This document shows positions 8,323 through 18,200 of a stretch of 64,000 nt of DNA, one piece after another. The notes below the pieces were generated by a model. That model did not search any database, was not told where the DNA came from, and saw nothing but the letters and a program-made list of their open reading frames with translations. The stretch spans positions 42,187 through 106,186 of the forward strand of contig NZ_JAKUCN010000009.1 in the NCBI RefSeq assembly GCF_022808595.1, written 5' to 3'. Each line of letters opens with the position of its first letter. Position 1 is the first letter of the stretch. A program made the translations under genes and the position numbers. This DNA is from Microvirga solisilvae (lineage in GTDB: Bacteria; Pseudomonadota; Alphaproteobacteria; Rhizobiales; Beijerinckiaceae).

Positions 8323-8775
8323 GTGGCTGACCGCATCGACAAACAGCGTCGAAGTCGAAACATGAGCTTGATCCGGTCTAAGGATACCAAGCCCGAGATC
8401 ATGGTTCGGAAGTTGCTGCATAGAAAGGGGGCCCGCTTTCGCCTAAGCAACCATAGCTTGCCTGGGTCGCCGGATATTGTGCTACCTGGGCGACAACTGG
8501 CGATTTTTGTTCATGGATGCTTCTGGCATCGGCATGAAGGTTGCCGTCGCACCACGACCCCTGCAAGTAACAAGGAGTTCTGGCTTCAGAAATTCTCGGA
8601 CAACCTTAGGCGGGATGCGGAGGCTATCGCAAAACTACAGGGAATGGGCTGGAACGTAGTGGTGATCTGGGAGTGCGAAACAATGAAACCTAGAGTACTA
8701 GAAAGCACTGTGGATGAGCTTCTAGATCGTTATCCCCTGACCCAGGCAGCAGGTAATATCCCGGCAGGGAGATAA
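8323..8775 (+). CDS. vsr: Very short patch repair endonuclease Vsr
   Basis: A 150-residue homologue of Vsr, which nicks 5' of T in T:G mismatches left by deamination of 5-methylcytosine. Family signatures are clear: RRSRNMSLIRSKDTKPE at the N terminus, PGSPDIVLP with the catalytic Asp, and IFVHGCFWHRHEGC with metal/zinc-site His and Cys residues, then W..VVVIWECE at the end. The start is a GTG at 8323 with no strong ribosome site. Its position 80 bp before a cytosine-5 methyltransferase is the standard pairing that protects methylated sites from mutation. Vsr-like nucleases also occur inside defence clusters as effectors, so a direct antiviral role is possible. Confidence 0.93.
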   Translation: MADRIDKQRRSRNMSLIRSKDTKPEIMVRKLLHRKGARFRLSNHSLPGSPDIVLPGRQLAIFVHGCFWHRHEGCRRTTTPASNKEFWLQKFSDNLRRDAEAIAKLQGMGWNVVVIWECETMKPRVLESTVDELLDRYPLTQAAGNIPAGR

Positions 8776-8855
8776 CAGCTTAAATTTCCCTTGGCGCTGC
8801 TTAGCTTCAAGGTCATAATCACTTGAAATAAAATGCTTTACGGGTACTTTGAAGC

Positions 8856-9929
8856 GTGAAGAAACGGGGCATAAAGAACAAGAAATCTACGGCATGGCCG
8901 ACAGTTGTTGATCTTTTCTGTGGATCTGGAGCAGTTTCAGAGGCTCTGAAGAAAAGGCACTTCAAGGTTGTAGCAGCGATAGATAACGACCCAGTTGCCT
9001 GCGCTACTTACGCAGCGAATCATCCGCGGGTTCACCTTTATAAGCAGGACATTCGTTCAGTTGATCCTAAGACTATCCGCCGAGTTGATTTGGGCGGTAA
9101 AGATGTGGATTTGCTGGTTGTATGCGCACCATGTCAGCCATTCAGCAATCAGAATCGAAAGCGTGAAGGTGACGCAAGGGCTGATTTAATCTTGGAGGCA
9201 GGCCGGTTCGCGAGAGTTTTGAAGCCTCGCCTGATCTTTTTTGAGAATGTTCCTGGACTTGCCTCTCCCAAGAACTCGGAACTCCTGTGTTCACTTGCCG
9301 AGGAGCTTGGAGCCGAATACCAGCTTGGCGAGCCATACACCATAGATGCAGCCGACTTTGGAGTTCCGCAACGGCGAGTTCGTACAATTATGTTCGCCGC
9401 CCCACATCGGTTACCTTCTTTACCCAAACCCCTTACCCCACCAGGGGCCCGTATAACGGTTAGGCAAGCTCTCAAAGGATTGAGCAAGCTTAAAGCCGGA
9501 GAGCGGGATCCTAAGGATCCTTTACATGCGGCCAGAAACCATCAACCGATAGCCCTGAAGCGGCTGGGGGCCATTCCGCGCGACGGTGGTAGCAGGGCGG
9601 CTTTACCTCGTGAGTTAGAGCTTGCATGTCATGCAAAACTCTCGTCCAAAAAATATCCTGATGTATACGGGCGCATGAGATGGAACGATGTGGCTCCAAC
9701 GCTTACGACGGGATGTACTGATGTGACCCGTGGGCGTTTCGCACACCCCGAAGAAGACAGGGCGATCACTCTGCGTGAGGCTGCACTGCTTCAGACGTTT
9801 CCTTCGCAATATCACTTCAAAGGCAATCTGTCGGAGATCGCGACCCAAATCGGAAATGCCGTGCCGGTAGCATTGCTCGAAGCTCTAATTCCAACGTTTC
9901 GCGCCGCTATAGCGGGTAATGCAATATGA
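8856..9929 (+). CDS. DNA (cytosine-5-)-methyltransferase
   Basis: A 357-residue m5C methyltransferase that moves a methyl group from S-adenosylmethionine to cytosine C5 in a specific site. Motif I is VDLFCGSGAVSEAL, motif IV APCQPFSNQ with the catalytic Cys at residue 93, motif VI FENVPGL, motif VIII PQRRVRT, and motifs IX-X ITLREAALLQTFP and QIGNAVPVALLEAL. The target-recognition region (about residues 200-270) is short, so the site is probably short. Translation starts at a GTG. The stop overlaps the helicase ATG (ATGA, 9926-9929), tying the two proteins together in translation. The target sequence cannot be inferred. Confidence 0.95.
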   Translation: MKKRGIKNKKSTAWPTVVDLFCGSGAVSEALKKRHFKVVAAIDNDPVACATYAANHPRVHLYKQDIRSVDPKTIRRVDLGGKDVDLLVVCAPCQPFSNQNRKREGDARADLILEAGRFARVLKPRLIFFENVPGLASPKNSELLCSLAEELGAEYQLGEPYTIDAADFGVPQRRVRTIMFAAPHRLPSLPKPLTPPGARITVRQALKGLSKLKAGERDPKDPLHAARNHQPIALKRLGAIPRDGGSRAALPRELELACHAKLSSKKYPDVYGRMRWNDVAPTLTTGCTDVTRGRFAHPEEDRAITLREAALLQTFPSQYHFKGNLSEIATQIGNAVPVALLEALIPTFRAAIAGNAI

Positions 9930-12900
9930 CCTCTCCGACTCCGGCTCAACAAGCTGCAATTGAGCACAAGGATGGAAATCTCCTAATTGTCGCCTGCGCT
10001 GGCAGTGGCAAGACAGAAACCATATCAAAGCGAATTGCGCGGCTAGTTCGAGCAGGCACGCCGAAAGGCTCTATTGTCGCATTCACCTTTACCGAACATG
10101 CTGCCAATGAGCTCAAAGCACGGATCCGGCGCCACCTCGACGACTTGGTTCCTGAGGAGCCTTCCTTAGGTGACATGTACGTCGGTACTATCCATTCGTT
10201 CTGTCTTCGCATTTTGAAAGAACTTGAGCCGAAGTACCGAAATTGGGAAGTAATGGACGAGGTCCGCCAAGCCGCATTAATCTCGGCGAACTTCATTAGA
10301 TTCGAAGAATCCGGCAAAGGGCTTGGGCTTGATCGTCTCCGTACCTTAACACGTACAGGAACATATTGGGAGACTGTCAGAAAGTTCACTACCACCTTAA
10401 ACATTATGCATCAAAAGGGTATTCGCCCCGAGCAGATTGATGACTTGCGTTTGCGAGAGGCAGTAATTCGGTATGAACATCTCGCATATGAGGCTCCGAA
10501 TTATTTTTTCGACTTCAACCGCATTGTTGATGAGCTGATCAATCATCTTAAGAGCAACCCCAAGCATCTTGATGAACTGCGTGCCCGGTTCTCGCACATG
10601 ATCGTGGATGAGTACCAAGATGTCGATGATCGGCAAGAAGAGCTAATTCGCCTGATTACCGAGGAAGGCAGAGCTGTTCGGATCACTGCTGTAGGTGATG
10701 ATGACCAAGCTCTATATGGATTTCGCGGAGCAAGTGTAAAAAACATTTTGACGTTTGAAGAGCGTTATCCCGACGTGACTCGCATAGATATGGGTGACAA
10801 CTTCCGCTGCACGCACGCAATAGTGGAGATCGCCGACCGCGCCATACGGAGAGTCCAGCAGCGTTTAGGCAAGGAAATGGCAGCACGCCGTTGGGATTCG
10901 GAGCTCGGCAGGCCCACAGAACGCCTTGCTGAGCCCGGCGACATACAAATGCACACCTTCAGCAGCGAAGACGAAGAAGCAAACTGGGTTGCTGACAACA
11001 TCGAGCGTTTGCGAGGAGTCGTCTTTGAACAGAAGGATGGCTCACGCCGTGCACTCGATTATGCGGACATGGCCGTTCTGCTGCGCAGCGTTAAATCGTC
11101 CGGGACTGCTTTCGCTCGTGCATTACGCGCACGAGGCATCCCTGTTGTTGTAAGCGGGACAAAAGGTCTTTTTGGCAATGATGAAATTCGCTTGATTCAG
11201 GCCACTTTCTGCCTTCTGGCACGGGCCGACTTCGGTATGCCTGATGAAGAAGGTCAGTTCCGCATATTAACGACCATCGAAACACGCGAATTTATCCGTG
11301 AGACGATCCAAAGACTCAGTGTTCGTCAGATGCCAAGAGCTTCTGAAGGCAGGTTTTTAGCCTGGATCGGGGCCAAACTTGAGGAGTTGGATAAGCGGGG
11401 TCTTCAACGGGAACTTCGAGGCCCTCGTCTCGCAAAACGAATTTATCCGCAAGACATCTTTCAGGAAATGTTGCAGCAGCTAGGCAGCCAAGAGGCGGAG
11501 TGGACTACCGATGTTCTCTTCAACCTGGGTGCCTTTAGTTCCTTGCTTGCTCAGTTTGAGGCAGTTCACCAGTGGGTGACCCCGGCGAACTTAAAAGGAT
11601 TGTGCCTATTCTTAGGAAATTGGGCTGCGAGCAATGCTGATGAAGGACGCCTTGACGAGGTTGTTCGCTTAAACTCTGTGCAGATCATGACGGTGCATGC
11701 TGCCAAAGGGCTTGAATGGCCTGTAGTGTTTCTACCCAGGGTCTCGAGCGCAAATTTTCCAAGCAATCGCCGCTCTCAAGGACCTGAGACTTTCCTGACA
11801 CCTGACATTTTTAACCCGCGTGAATACGCTGGTGGAGACGATGGTGAACGGCGCTTGTGGTATGTAGCCCTGACCCGCTCAGCTAAGTTCTTGTATATCT
11901 CGTCTCTCGACAGGCCCCGAAAGAAGCCAACTGAATACTTCAAAGAGATACACCACGAGATGGTGCGCCGTGATGGGAGCGATCCTACATATCGCGAACG
12001 AGATATACCTCGCCCACCTGACGATGCGAATATGCTGCCGACTACCTTCTCAGACCTCACATACTTTTGGAGGTGCCCGTTCGAGTATCAGCTACGGTCT
12101 CTGATGGGGTTTAGTCCAGGCGTAGGCGAGCAGTATGGATACGGACAACAGCTTCATAATATATTGGCAGAAGTGCACGACAGAGCCAGAGCTGGCACGA
12201 CAGTATCAGTTGAGGATATTGAGCAGCTAGTGCAGGAACGCTTTCACCTCCGGTACACCCAGGGCCCTCCCTTGGAGGCCCTCCGAGATGCAGCAAAGAG
12301 AGCTTTGAAACGCTATGTAAGCGACAATGGGCCCGCATTAACAAGAGCTCAGGCAGTAGAAAAGCCTTTCGAGCTTATTGATCGTGATAGTGGAGCACTC
12401 ATTACTGGAGTGGTTGATCTCTTAGAGCGAGCTAATGTTCCGACAGGAGAACATCGTGAAGCTGTAGGGATCGTTGACTTTAAGGCGCATCGGTTTCGTA
12501 CTCTAGAAGAGTTTTCTGAATTGCGGCGCAGCGTTGAGCGACAGCTCCGACTTTATGCTACTGCCGTGCGTTATGCTTTTCCATATGAACCTATAGAGGC
12601 AGCTGCGCAGATCATCACACCAGATCCGCCAGAGCATCGTTTGATGGAACAGGGAGTCAGCGACAGGATTCCTGTCGAAGTCTCGCAGGCATTGAGAGAT
12701 GAGGCTTTGGAAGAGGTAAGAGAAGCAGTTTCCGGGATTAAGGCTGGGATTGAGGCACAGAACTTCACTCGATGTGGGCCTCAAAATGGTACATGTCCTA
12801 AGTGTGACTTCCGCAGCTTCTGCCGTGGATATTCTGAGTGGAAAGCACTTAATCAATCCACTCCAACACCTCGCACTCCTGGAGAAGAGAGGGAAGCTGA

Positions 12901-12943
12901 ACTCGATAATATCATTGAGGAGCAAAACCGTGCCCGGGCGTAG
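9926..12943 (+). CDS. UvrD-family helicase fused to a Cas4/AddB-like Fe-S nuclease domain
   Basis: A 1005-residue superfamily 1A helicase with ACAGSGKTET (Walker A, residues 23-32), MIVDEYQDV (Walker B), VGDDDQALYGFRGA, MTVHAAKGLEWPVVFLP and RRLWYVALTRS. A C-terminal domain from about residue 700 holds a PD-(D/E)XK fold: WRCPFEYQLR (first Cys about 717), then GVVDLLE and VGIVDFKAHR (catalytic D-x-K about 850), then RQLRLYA. It ends in CGPQNGTCPKCDFRSFC, whose C-x6-C-x2-C-x5-C pattern is that of AddB/Cas4-type iron-sulfur nucleases. It should unwind and cut DNA ends. ATGA overlap with the methyltransferase and a 14-bp overlap with the OLD-like gene place it in an operon. It is twice the length of Gabija GajB. 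Confidence 0.9.
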   Translation: MTSPTPAQQAAIEHKDGNLLIVACAGSGKTETISKRIARLVRAGTPKGSIVAFTFTEHAANELKARIRRHLDDLVPEEPSLGDMYVGTIHSFCLRILKELEPKYRNWEVMDEVRQAALISANFIRFEESGKGLGLDRLRTLTRTGTYWETVRKFTTTLNIMHQKGIRPEQIDDLRLREAVIRYEHLAYEAPNYFFDFNRIVDELINHLKSNPKHLDELRARFSHMIVDEYQDVDDRQEELIRLITEEGRAVRITAVGDDDQALYGFRGASVKNILTFEERYPDVTRIDMGDNFRCTHAIVEIADRAIRRVQQRLGKEMAARRWDSELGRPTERLAEPGDIQMHTFSSEDEEANWVADNIERLRGVVFEQKDGSRRALDYADMAVLLRSVKSSGTAFARALRARGIPVVVSGTKGLFGNDEIRLIQATFCLLARADFGMPDEEGQFRILTTIETREFIRETIQRLSVRQMPRASEGRFLAWIGAKLEELDKRGLQRELRGPRLAKRIYPQDIFQEMLQQLGSQEAEWTTDVLFNLGAFSSLLAQFEAVHQWVTPANLKGLCLFLGNWAASNADEGRLDEVVRLNSVQIMTVHAAKGLEWPVVFLPRVSSANFPSNRRSQGPETFLTPDIFNPREYAGGDDGERRLWYVALTRSAKFLYISSLDRPRKKPTEYFKEIHHEMVRRDGSDPTYRERDIPRPPDDANMLPTTFSDLTYFWRCPFEYQLRSLMGFSPGVGEQYGYGQQLHNILAEVHDRARAGTTVSVEDIEQLVQERFHLRYTQGPPLEALRDAAKRALKRYVSDNGPALTRAQAVEKPFELIDRDSGALITGVVDLLERANVPTGEHREAVGIVDFKAHRFRTLEEFSELRRSVERQLRLYATAVRYAFPYEPIEAAAQIITPDPPEHRLMEQGVSDRIPVEVSQALRDEALEEVREAVSGIKAGIEAQNFTRCGPQNGTCPKCDFRSFCRGYSEWKALNQSTPTPRTPGEEREAELDNIIEEQNRARA

Positions 12944-14507
12944 ACTCAATGATGTCGAGCGGCACCTGCTCACATTCTGGGAGAACCCACCGGCGAACTT
13001 CCATCGGCCTCTTCTGCGCCAGATAAGGATTGAAGCCGGGCCTGGGTTACGTGGAATCCAGCACCTAATAATTCCAATTCCATATCCGCTCACAGCTATA
13101 TGCGGAAGGAACGGTGTCGGAAAGTCTACGGCCCTCGGACTTGCAGCTCTCTCATCCAAGCCACCAACTGGCTGGCAGTCTTACTGGGGCAATACACGCC
13201 CACGTCGGACTCCTGAAGCGAGGGCAGCATATACTTTCCGAGATTTCTTCCATCGCCGCCCCAATGATCCTCCGCTTGATGGACTAAGAATTGGTTGGAT
13301 TCTTATGGAGAGAGGAAATGAGCTGGATATAGTTCACGAGCGTACAGGATCACGATGGGCAAGGGTTGCTGATCCTGGGAGACAGGCACCTGTCCAGCGC
13401 CTGCAGCGTGAAATCGACTTCATACCAGTATCTCGGATACTGCCGCCCACGGAACTCTCTGCAATGCGCAGTACCTTTGGTGCTGCCGCTATTGCGCATA
13501 ATGAGGTTCTTAATGAGGATTCTCTGCTCAAGCTGTCATTCATACTTGGAAGAAGATATGACCAAGCAGAAACAGCGTACGCCCGCGGCCTAGGACTGCC
13601 TAAATGTCGGGCTGGCTCAGAGTACTCAGGCTTTGATATGGGCAGTGGCGAGTGCGCCCTGATTGTACTGCTATCCCGGTTGCAGCATATGCCGCCAGGT
13701 GGCCTGGTGATTATCGAGGAATTGGAACTGGGATTACACGCGGAGGCACAAGCGAGGCTCGTAAAAGTTCTGCTCGAAATTTGTCGTGATCGGCGAATTC
13801 AGATTGTTTGCACAACGCACTCCGAAACGGTTCTAGATACACTACCACGACAGGCCAGAGTACTTTTGCGTCGTTCAGGAACAAGCCATGAGGCAATTCG
13901 AGAGGTAAGCACCCGTTTTGCTATTCACGATATGGCAGGAGATTTACAGCCTGAGCTACTTATCTATACTGAGGATCAGCTCGCTTCGGTGCTTGTTGAA
14001 GAAGCACTTCCCGGTTCTCAACGCGCACGGATCAGGATTGCTGACGTTGGAAGCAATGCCACATTGGCTAGGCAGGCAGTTTCACATCTGCGGTCTGGCA
14101 ATGCTCTCACTGCATTAAGTGTATTCGACGGCGACTGCCGACCGGGCGATGTCCAAAGTTGGATCGGAGCTGAACGAGCCGAACGAGGCAACCTCAACCC
14201 AAACTGGATCATTCTGCCTGGTGATGGCACTCCTCCAGAGCCTTGGCTTCTTGAGCAATTTGGAACCGATGAGTATCTTACTGAACTAGCTACGGAGTTG
14301 AATTGCTCAGAGGCCGCCGCACTGGCGCATGTGCAGGCCATGAAGGTCCAGCTCGATGCACATGACTCATGCTATGAGCTTTCACGTCGAACAGGTCTCC
14401 AGCCTGATGATTGCAGGCGTCGTATAGTTAGAAGTGTTGTGCGACGACACCCTGCGCTCGATCCACTTCGCAACAGGATACGTGACCTCCTAGATCGCGG
14501 TGCTTAA
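12930..14507 (+). CDS. OLD-family ATPase with TOPRIM-like nuclease domain
   Basis: About 525 residues. The N-terminal half is an ABC-type ATPase: ICGRNGVGKST (Walker A, about residue 58), DMGSGECALIVLLS (signature, about 236), LVIIEELELGLH (Walker B, about 260) and CTTHSETVLD (His switch). The C-terminal half begins LLIYTEDQLASVLVEEAL and continues to LSVFDGDCR, placing an acidic residue and a D-x-D as in TOPRIM nucleases of OLD proteins. OLD proteins next to UvrD-like helicases form the class 2 group, which includes Gabija GajA. I place the start at the GTG 12930, with GAGGAG eight bases upstream, inside the end of the helicase gene; the open frame extends to 12750. Confidence 0.85.
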   Translation: MPGRRLNDVERHLLTFWENPPANFHRPLLRQIRIEAGPGLRGIQHLIIPIPYPLTAICGRNGVGKSTALGLAALSSKPPTGWQSYWGNTRPRRTPEARAAYTFRDFFHRRPNDPPLDGLRIGWILMERGNELDIVHERTGSRWARVADPGRQAPVQRLQREIDFIPVSRILPPTELSAMRSTFGAAAIAHNEVLNEDSLLKLSFILGRRYDQAETAYARGLGLPKCRAGSEYSGFDMGSGECALIVLLSRLQHMPPGGLVIIEELELGLHAEAQARLVKVLLEICRDRRIQIVCTTHSETVLDTLPRQARVLLRRSGTSHEAIREVSTRFAIHDMAGDLQPELLIYTEDQLASVLVEEALPGSQRARIRIADVGSNATLARQAVSHLRSGNALTALSVFDGDCRPGDVQSWIGAERAERGNLNPNWIILPGDGTPPEPWLLEQFGTDEYLTELATELNCSEAAALAHVQAMKVQLDAHDSCYELSRRTGLQPDDCRRRIVRSVVRRHPALDPLRNRIRDLLDRGA

Positions 14508-14661
14508 GCATGATTGGACACATGTAAGTTCAGTCACTGTCACCACAAGGTATACCCTGAGGTGACGTCACTTCGGGCGCTGAGTTTCACGTCACATCTG
14601 GGTTGACGCTGGCTATTTGTGACATGTTACGGTCACCTATAAAGCCTGAAGTGACACCCCC
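14508..14661 (+). promoter_or_regulatory. Resolvase-binding (res-like) region with palindromic GTGAC sites
   Basis: Between the OLD-like and resolvase genes lies a set of GTGAC/GTCAC motifs. A 23-base near-palindrome centred on GTGACGTCAC spans 14555-14577, TGTGACATGTTACGGTCACC lies at 14618-14637, and CCTGAAGTGAC (14645-14655) repeats the left arm of the palindrome just before the ATG. Spaced inverted sites of this kind before a serine recombinase gene usually form its recombination site and operator. Confidence 0.6.
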
Positions 14662-15213
14662 ATGGCCCGCATCGGTTACGCCCGCGTCAGCACCACCGAC
14701 CAAGATCTCGACACCCAGCTTACTAAGCTCAAAGCTGAGGGCTGCGAAGTCATCCGCTCCGAGAAGGTGTCAGCGGCAAGCCGCGAAGGTCGTACCGAAC
14801 TGGCGACGATCCTCGACTTTCTGCGACCGGGTGATGAACTGGTAGTCACCCGCCTTGATCGCCTCGGTAGAGATACCCGCGACGTCCTTAACCTGATTCA
14901 TGAATGCGAACAGAAGAAGGCCTTCGTCACCGTGATCGACCCGCATGTATCGACACGAGGCGAGATGGGACACCTTGTGCTGACCGTACTTGGCATGGTG
15001 GCTCAGATGGAGCGGCGCTTCATCAAGGAGCGGCAACGGGACGGCATTGAGAAAGCCAAAGCAGAAGGGATCTATAGCGGGGGCAAACGCCGCCTCGATC
15101 ATGCAAAGGTGCTTGCTTTGCGCAAAGCAGGCCACGGCCCGTCAGCGATCGCAAAGGCCATAGGGTGTTCGCGTATGCAGGTTTATCGGATTCTAGACAC
15201 CAGCTCGTCATAA
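14662..15213 (+). CDS. Serine recombinase (resolvase/invertase family)
   Basis: A 183-residue small serine recombinase that makes staggered double-strand breaks through a 5' phosphoserine. It has GYARVSTTDQ with nucleophile Ser10, the LVVTRLDRLGRDT catalytic block, the long dimer helix (MVAQMERRFIKERQRDGIEKAKAEG) and a C-terminal helix-turn-helix (GPSAIAKAIGCSRMQVYRIL). The length is that of Tn3/Gin-type enzymes. The upstream palindromes look like its binding sites. No transposase or terminal inverted repeats were found nearby, so it may resolve multimers of the island or be left from another element. Confidence 0.93.
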   Translation: MARIGYARVSTTDQDLDTQLTKLKAEGCEVIRSEKVSAASREGRTELATILDFLRPGDELVVTRLDRLGRDTRDVLNLIHECEQKKAFVTVIDPHVSTRGEMGHLVLTVLGMVAQMERRFIKERQRDGIEKAKAEGIYSGGKRRLDHAKVLALRKAGHGPSAIAKAIGCSRMQVYRILDTSSS

Positions 15214-15214
15214 A

Positions 15215-15240
15215 AATGGCGGGCGTATGAGCCCGCCATT
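15215..15240 (-). terminator. Terminator between resolvase and RTX gene
   Basis: AATGGCGGGC (15215-15224) pairs with GCCCGCCATT (15231-15240) over a six-base loop. Read on the minus strand it is followed by TTTTT right after the stem, so it ends the RTX transcript; it also lies just behind the convergent resolvase gene. Confidence 0.85.
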
Positions 15241-15264
15241 AAAGCCTCTTCCCCTGTCTTGATA

Positions 15265-18200
15265 TCACGCCACAAAGCGGAAATCGTCGGCGCTTGCGCT
15301 GGATAGCATCACACTCTTCAGGACGGACGAGGAGTTGTCATTCTGATAGGTGAAAGTCTTTGGGCTGCTCGCCTCGTCTATCTCAACACGCAGTCTAGTT
15401 GCTCCATCAATGATCTGACCTGCCATCGTCACAGCAATATCGGCGCTCGGGCTGGTAGGTGAAGGGCCACCATATTCATCAGAGATGTCATCGAAAGCGA
15501 AGGCAAGCTCGTCTTCCAAACTTGAGAGGGGATCAGCCGATACATCGATTTCCAGCTTATCCTCGAGTTCGTCTACTGGAGGCTTAACAGCGGGCACCAT
15601 GAGGCGACCGTCCCAATAGACCAGTACGGTATACCCATCATCGTGAAGATATGCCTCCGATGCAAGGGTGCCGTCGGCGTACCATTGATAATAGTACTCC
15701 TTCCAAACGTGTTCATTGAAGACATCATACTTTGCTCTAGAGCGGTGCCCTGCGTCGTAAGTGACATCCTCAAGGATCTTCTCGCCAGCCCGATAATGCC
15801 TTTCAATTAAGCTCCAGTCGTTGCCAGTCGTATAATCCCAATCCCACTTGCGAGTCGTGCCGTCATCCCAATTCGCAGTCCTGGAATCCGAACGCCCAGA
15901 AGCATCGTAGTTGGTCACACGCGATGTCCAAGCAGACTCGTCGAAAGGATCCCATTCCGACACCTTTTTGGTCTTATTGTCGTAGGTGATCGTTTCCTTA
16001 ATCCTTTTATCCTTGACGTAAGAATTGTGTTTCTTCGACCATCCAGCTCCCGAGTAATCGGTTTCCCAGATATCTAGCTGATCAACATTCTTGAAGGACT
16101 CGTAATAGAGGCGGCCCTTATTATCGTACTTCCAGGTCTCGATCATATCGTTGACGGCCTTGCTGCCTTCATATCGCCAGGTCCAAGCCGTCCTGGTATA
16201 TGAGCCATCGTCGTACACGTACTTCTGATTGGCGAGATTGCCTGCGAAGTCATACTCCTGCCAATAACTCGACCACACTGCGCTGTCGTAGTTCCAGGCC
16301 CAGACCTGACGCGCTAAACCGCTGTCGTACTTGTACTCCTGCCATGTTTGCTTTCCGTCCTCATTGAACCGGAACTCACGCTGGCTCCACTCTTCGCCAG
16401 CATCGTCCCATTCCCTGAGAGTGTATGCGAGCTTGTTGTACGAGTCCTTCTGCCAAGTTATCCCACCGGATGCGCTGTAACGCGTCTCACGGGCAGACCA
16501 GGTTGTTCCGCTGTAATCCCACTCGAAGATCGTCTTGGCGTTAGAGTCATAAATGTATCTCTCCCAGGTTGGGCGCTCAAAGCGATCCTGCCGTAGCTCG
16601 TGCTCCTTCCAAGCCTCAGCTCCAAAATCCCACCTCTTCGTGATGATGTGCCCGCCGTAGGTGGCGTCTGATGCATCATCATAGACAGTCCTCTCAAACG
16701 TCATGCGAGCGCCATCGAAGAGCTGCTCACGTTCTGTCCAAACGTACCTGTTGAGGTAATCCTTCTCCAAGACGCGGCGGGTACCATTATCGTACAGATA
16801 CTCCTCCCAAAGAGACCGCCCTAAAATATCATAGCGAACCGTATACCTTTGCCACTCGACAGCACTGCCGTAATCCCACTGACGCTCGATTAGCTTATTG
16901 CCTGCCTCATCGAATTCAATCTGATGGGATTCACGCTTACTGGCATCAAACAGGGTCTCACGCTGCCACCACGGACCACTTCCGTCTCGATCCCATTCGA
17001 GCACCTTCCGTGTGTTATCATCATAGTCGAAGAGCTGCCGGACCAAGCGAGCCTTGGCATCATAGGTATGGATGTAGGACAGCCACGTCTGTGAATTGTC
17101 GGTATCCCAGGCGTAGACTTCACGGGATCCGTCATGCCTGAAGACCGTTTCGCTGAGTTTAGCCCCAGTCAGATCATGGTGGGTGACATAGGCATCCCAC
17201 TTTGAAGGATCTGCCGTAGAAACTTTCCAGGAAATCCTTGTCCGGGAGGTATCGCTATTCTCGACATTCCAAGCCATCTCAGCGTCTGTCCCGATGAGAT
17301 AATCGAGTTCGGACGAGTGCATCTCGCCATCGCTGAAGCGGAATCGCTCAATACTGGCGAGATCAGTGCCATCAGGGGAGCCCGTCCGTAGATCGACAAT
17401 GGAGTACCTGCCGATGGCCGCGTTGTATCGAATTTCATAGTCTAGTCGGCGGCCTGACAAAACAATCGTATCGATTCCGTCACCACCGTCGAGATAGTCC
17501 ACGCCCGGCCCGCCGATGAGGATATCGTTTCCGGATCCGCCAAAGAGCTGATCGTGACCGGATCCACCATCAAGGGTATCGTTGCCATCACCACCCGTGA
17601 GCTTATCGTCTCCATCGCCGCCCTCAAGGCGGTCATCGCCCTCTTCGCCTTCGAGGATGTCGGAACCTCCACCGCCCGACAGTTGGTCGCTGCCAAGCCC
17701 GCCCCAGATTCTGTCGGAGCCATCCTCTCCCTCGAGCACATCACTACCGGAACCGCCAATGAGTTGATCGGCTCCTAAACCTCCTCGCAGGGTATCGTCT
17801 CCCTCGGCGCCAGCGAGATAATCCTTACCGTCGCCACCGGACAGCAGATCATGTCCTTCGCCACCCTGCATGGTGTCGTTGCCGTCACTGCCGGAGAGAG
17901 TATCGTCTCCTATTCCGCCATGAAGCTGATCGTTGCCGGAGCCACCAACAAGACGGTCATCGCCACCATCACCGACGAGGGTATCGTTGCCGTCGTCTCC
18001 ATTGAGGAGGTCATGACCTTCGCCACCGTCAAGCTGATCATTGCCCTCGTCTCCGGTCATTTCATCGTCACCGGAGCCCCCAATCAGCACGTCATCGCCT
18101 GCACCGCCCGACAGGGTGTCGCTGTCGGCTCCGCCGTCAAGGGAGTCGCTGCCCAGTTCACCAGAAATAGAATCCGCCCCCGAGCCCCCGATCAGCGTGT

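Noticed and set aside
9926..14507. Plain Gabija system
   Set aside because: The helicase is twice as long, has an Fe-S nuclease domain, and the gene order is reversed. Relationship is likely but identity is not supported; a family-level search would decide.
14662..15213. Complete transposon around the resolvase
   Set aside because: No transposase and no terminal inverted repeats were found on either side.
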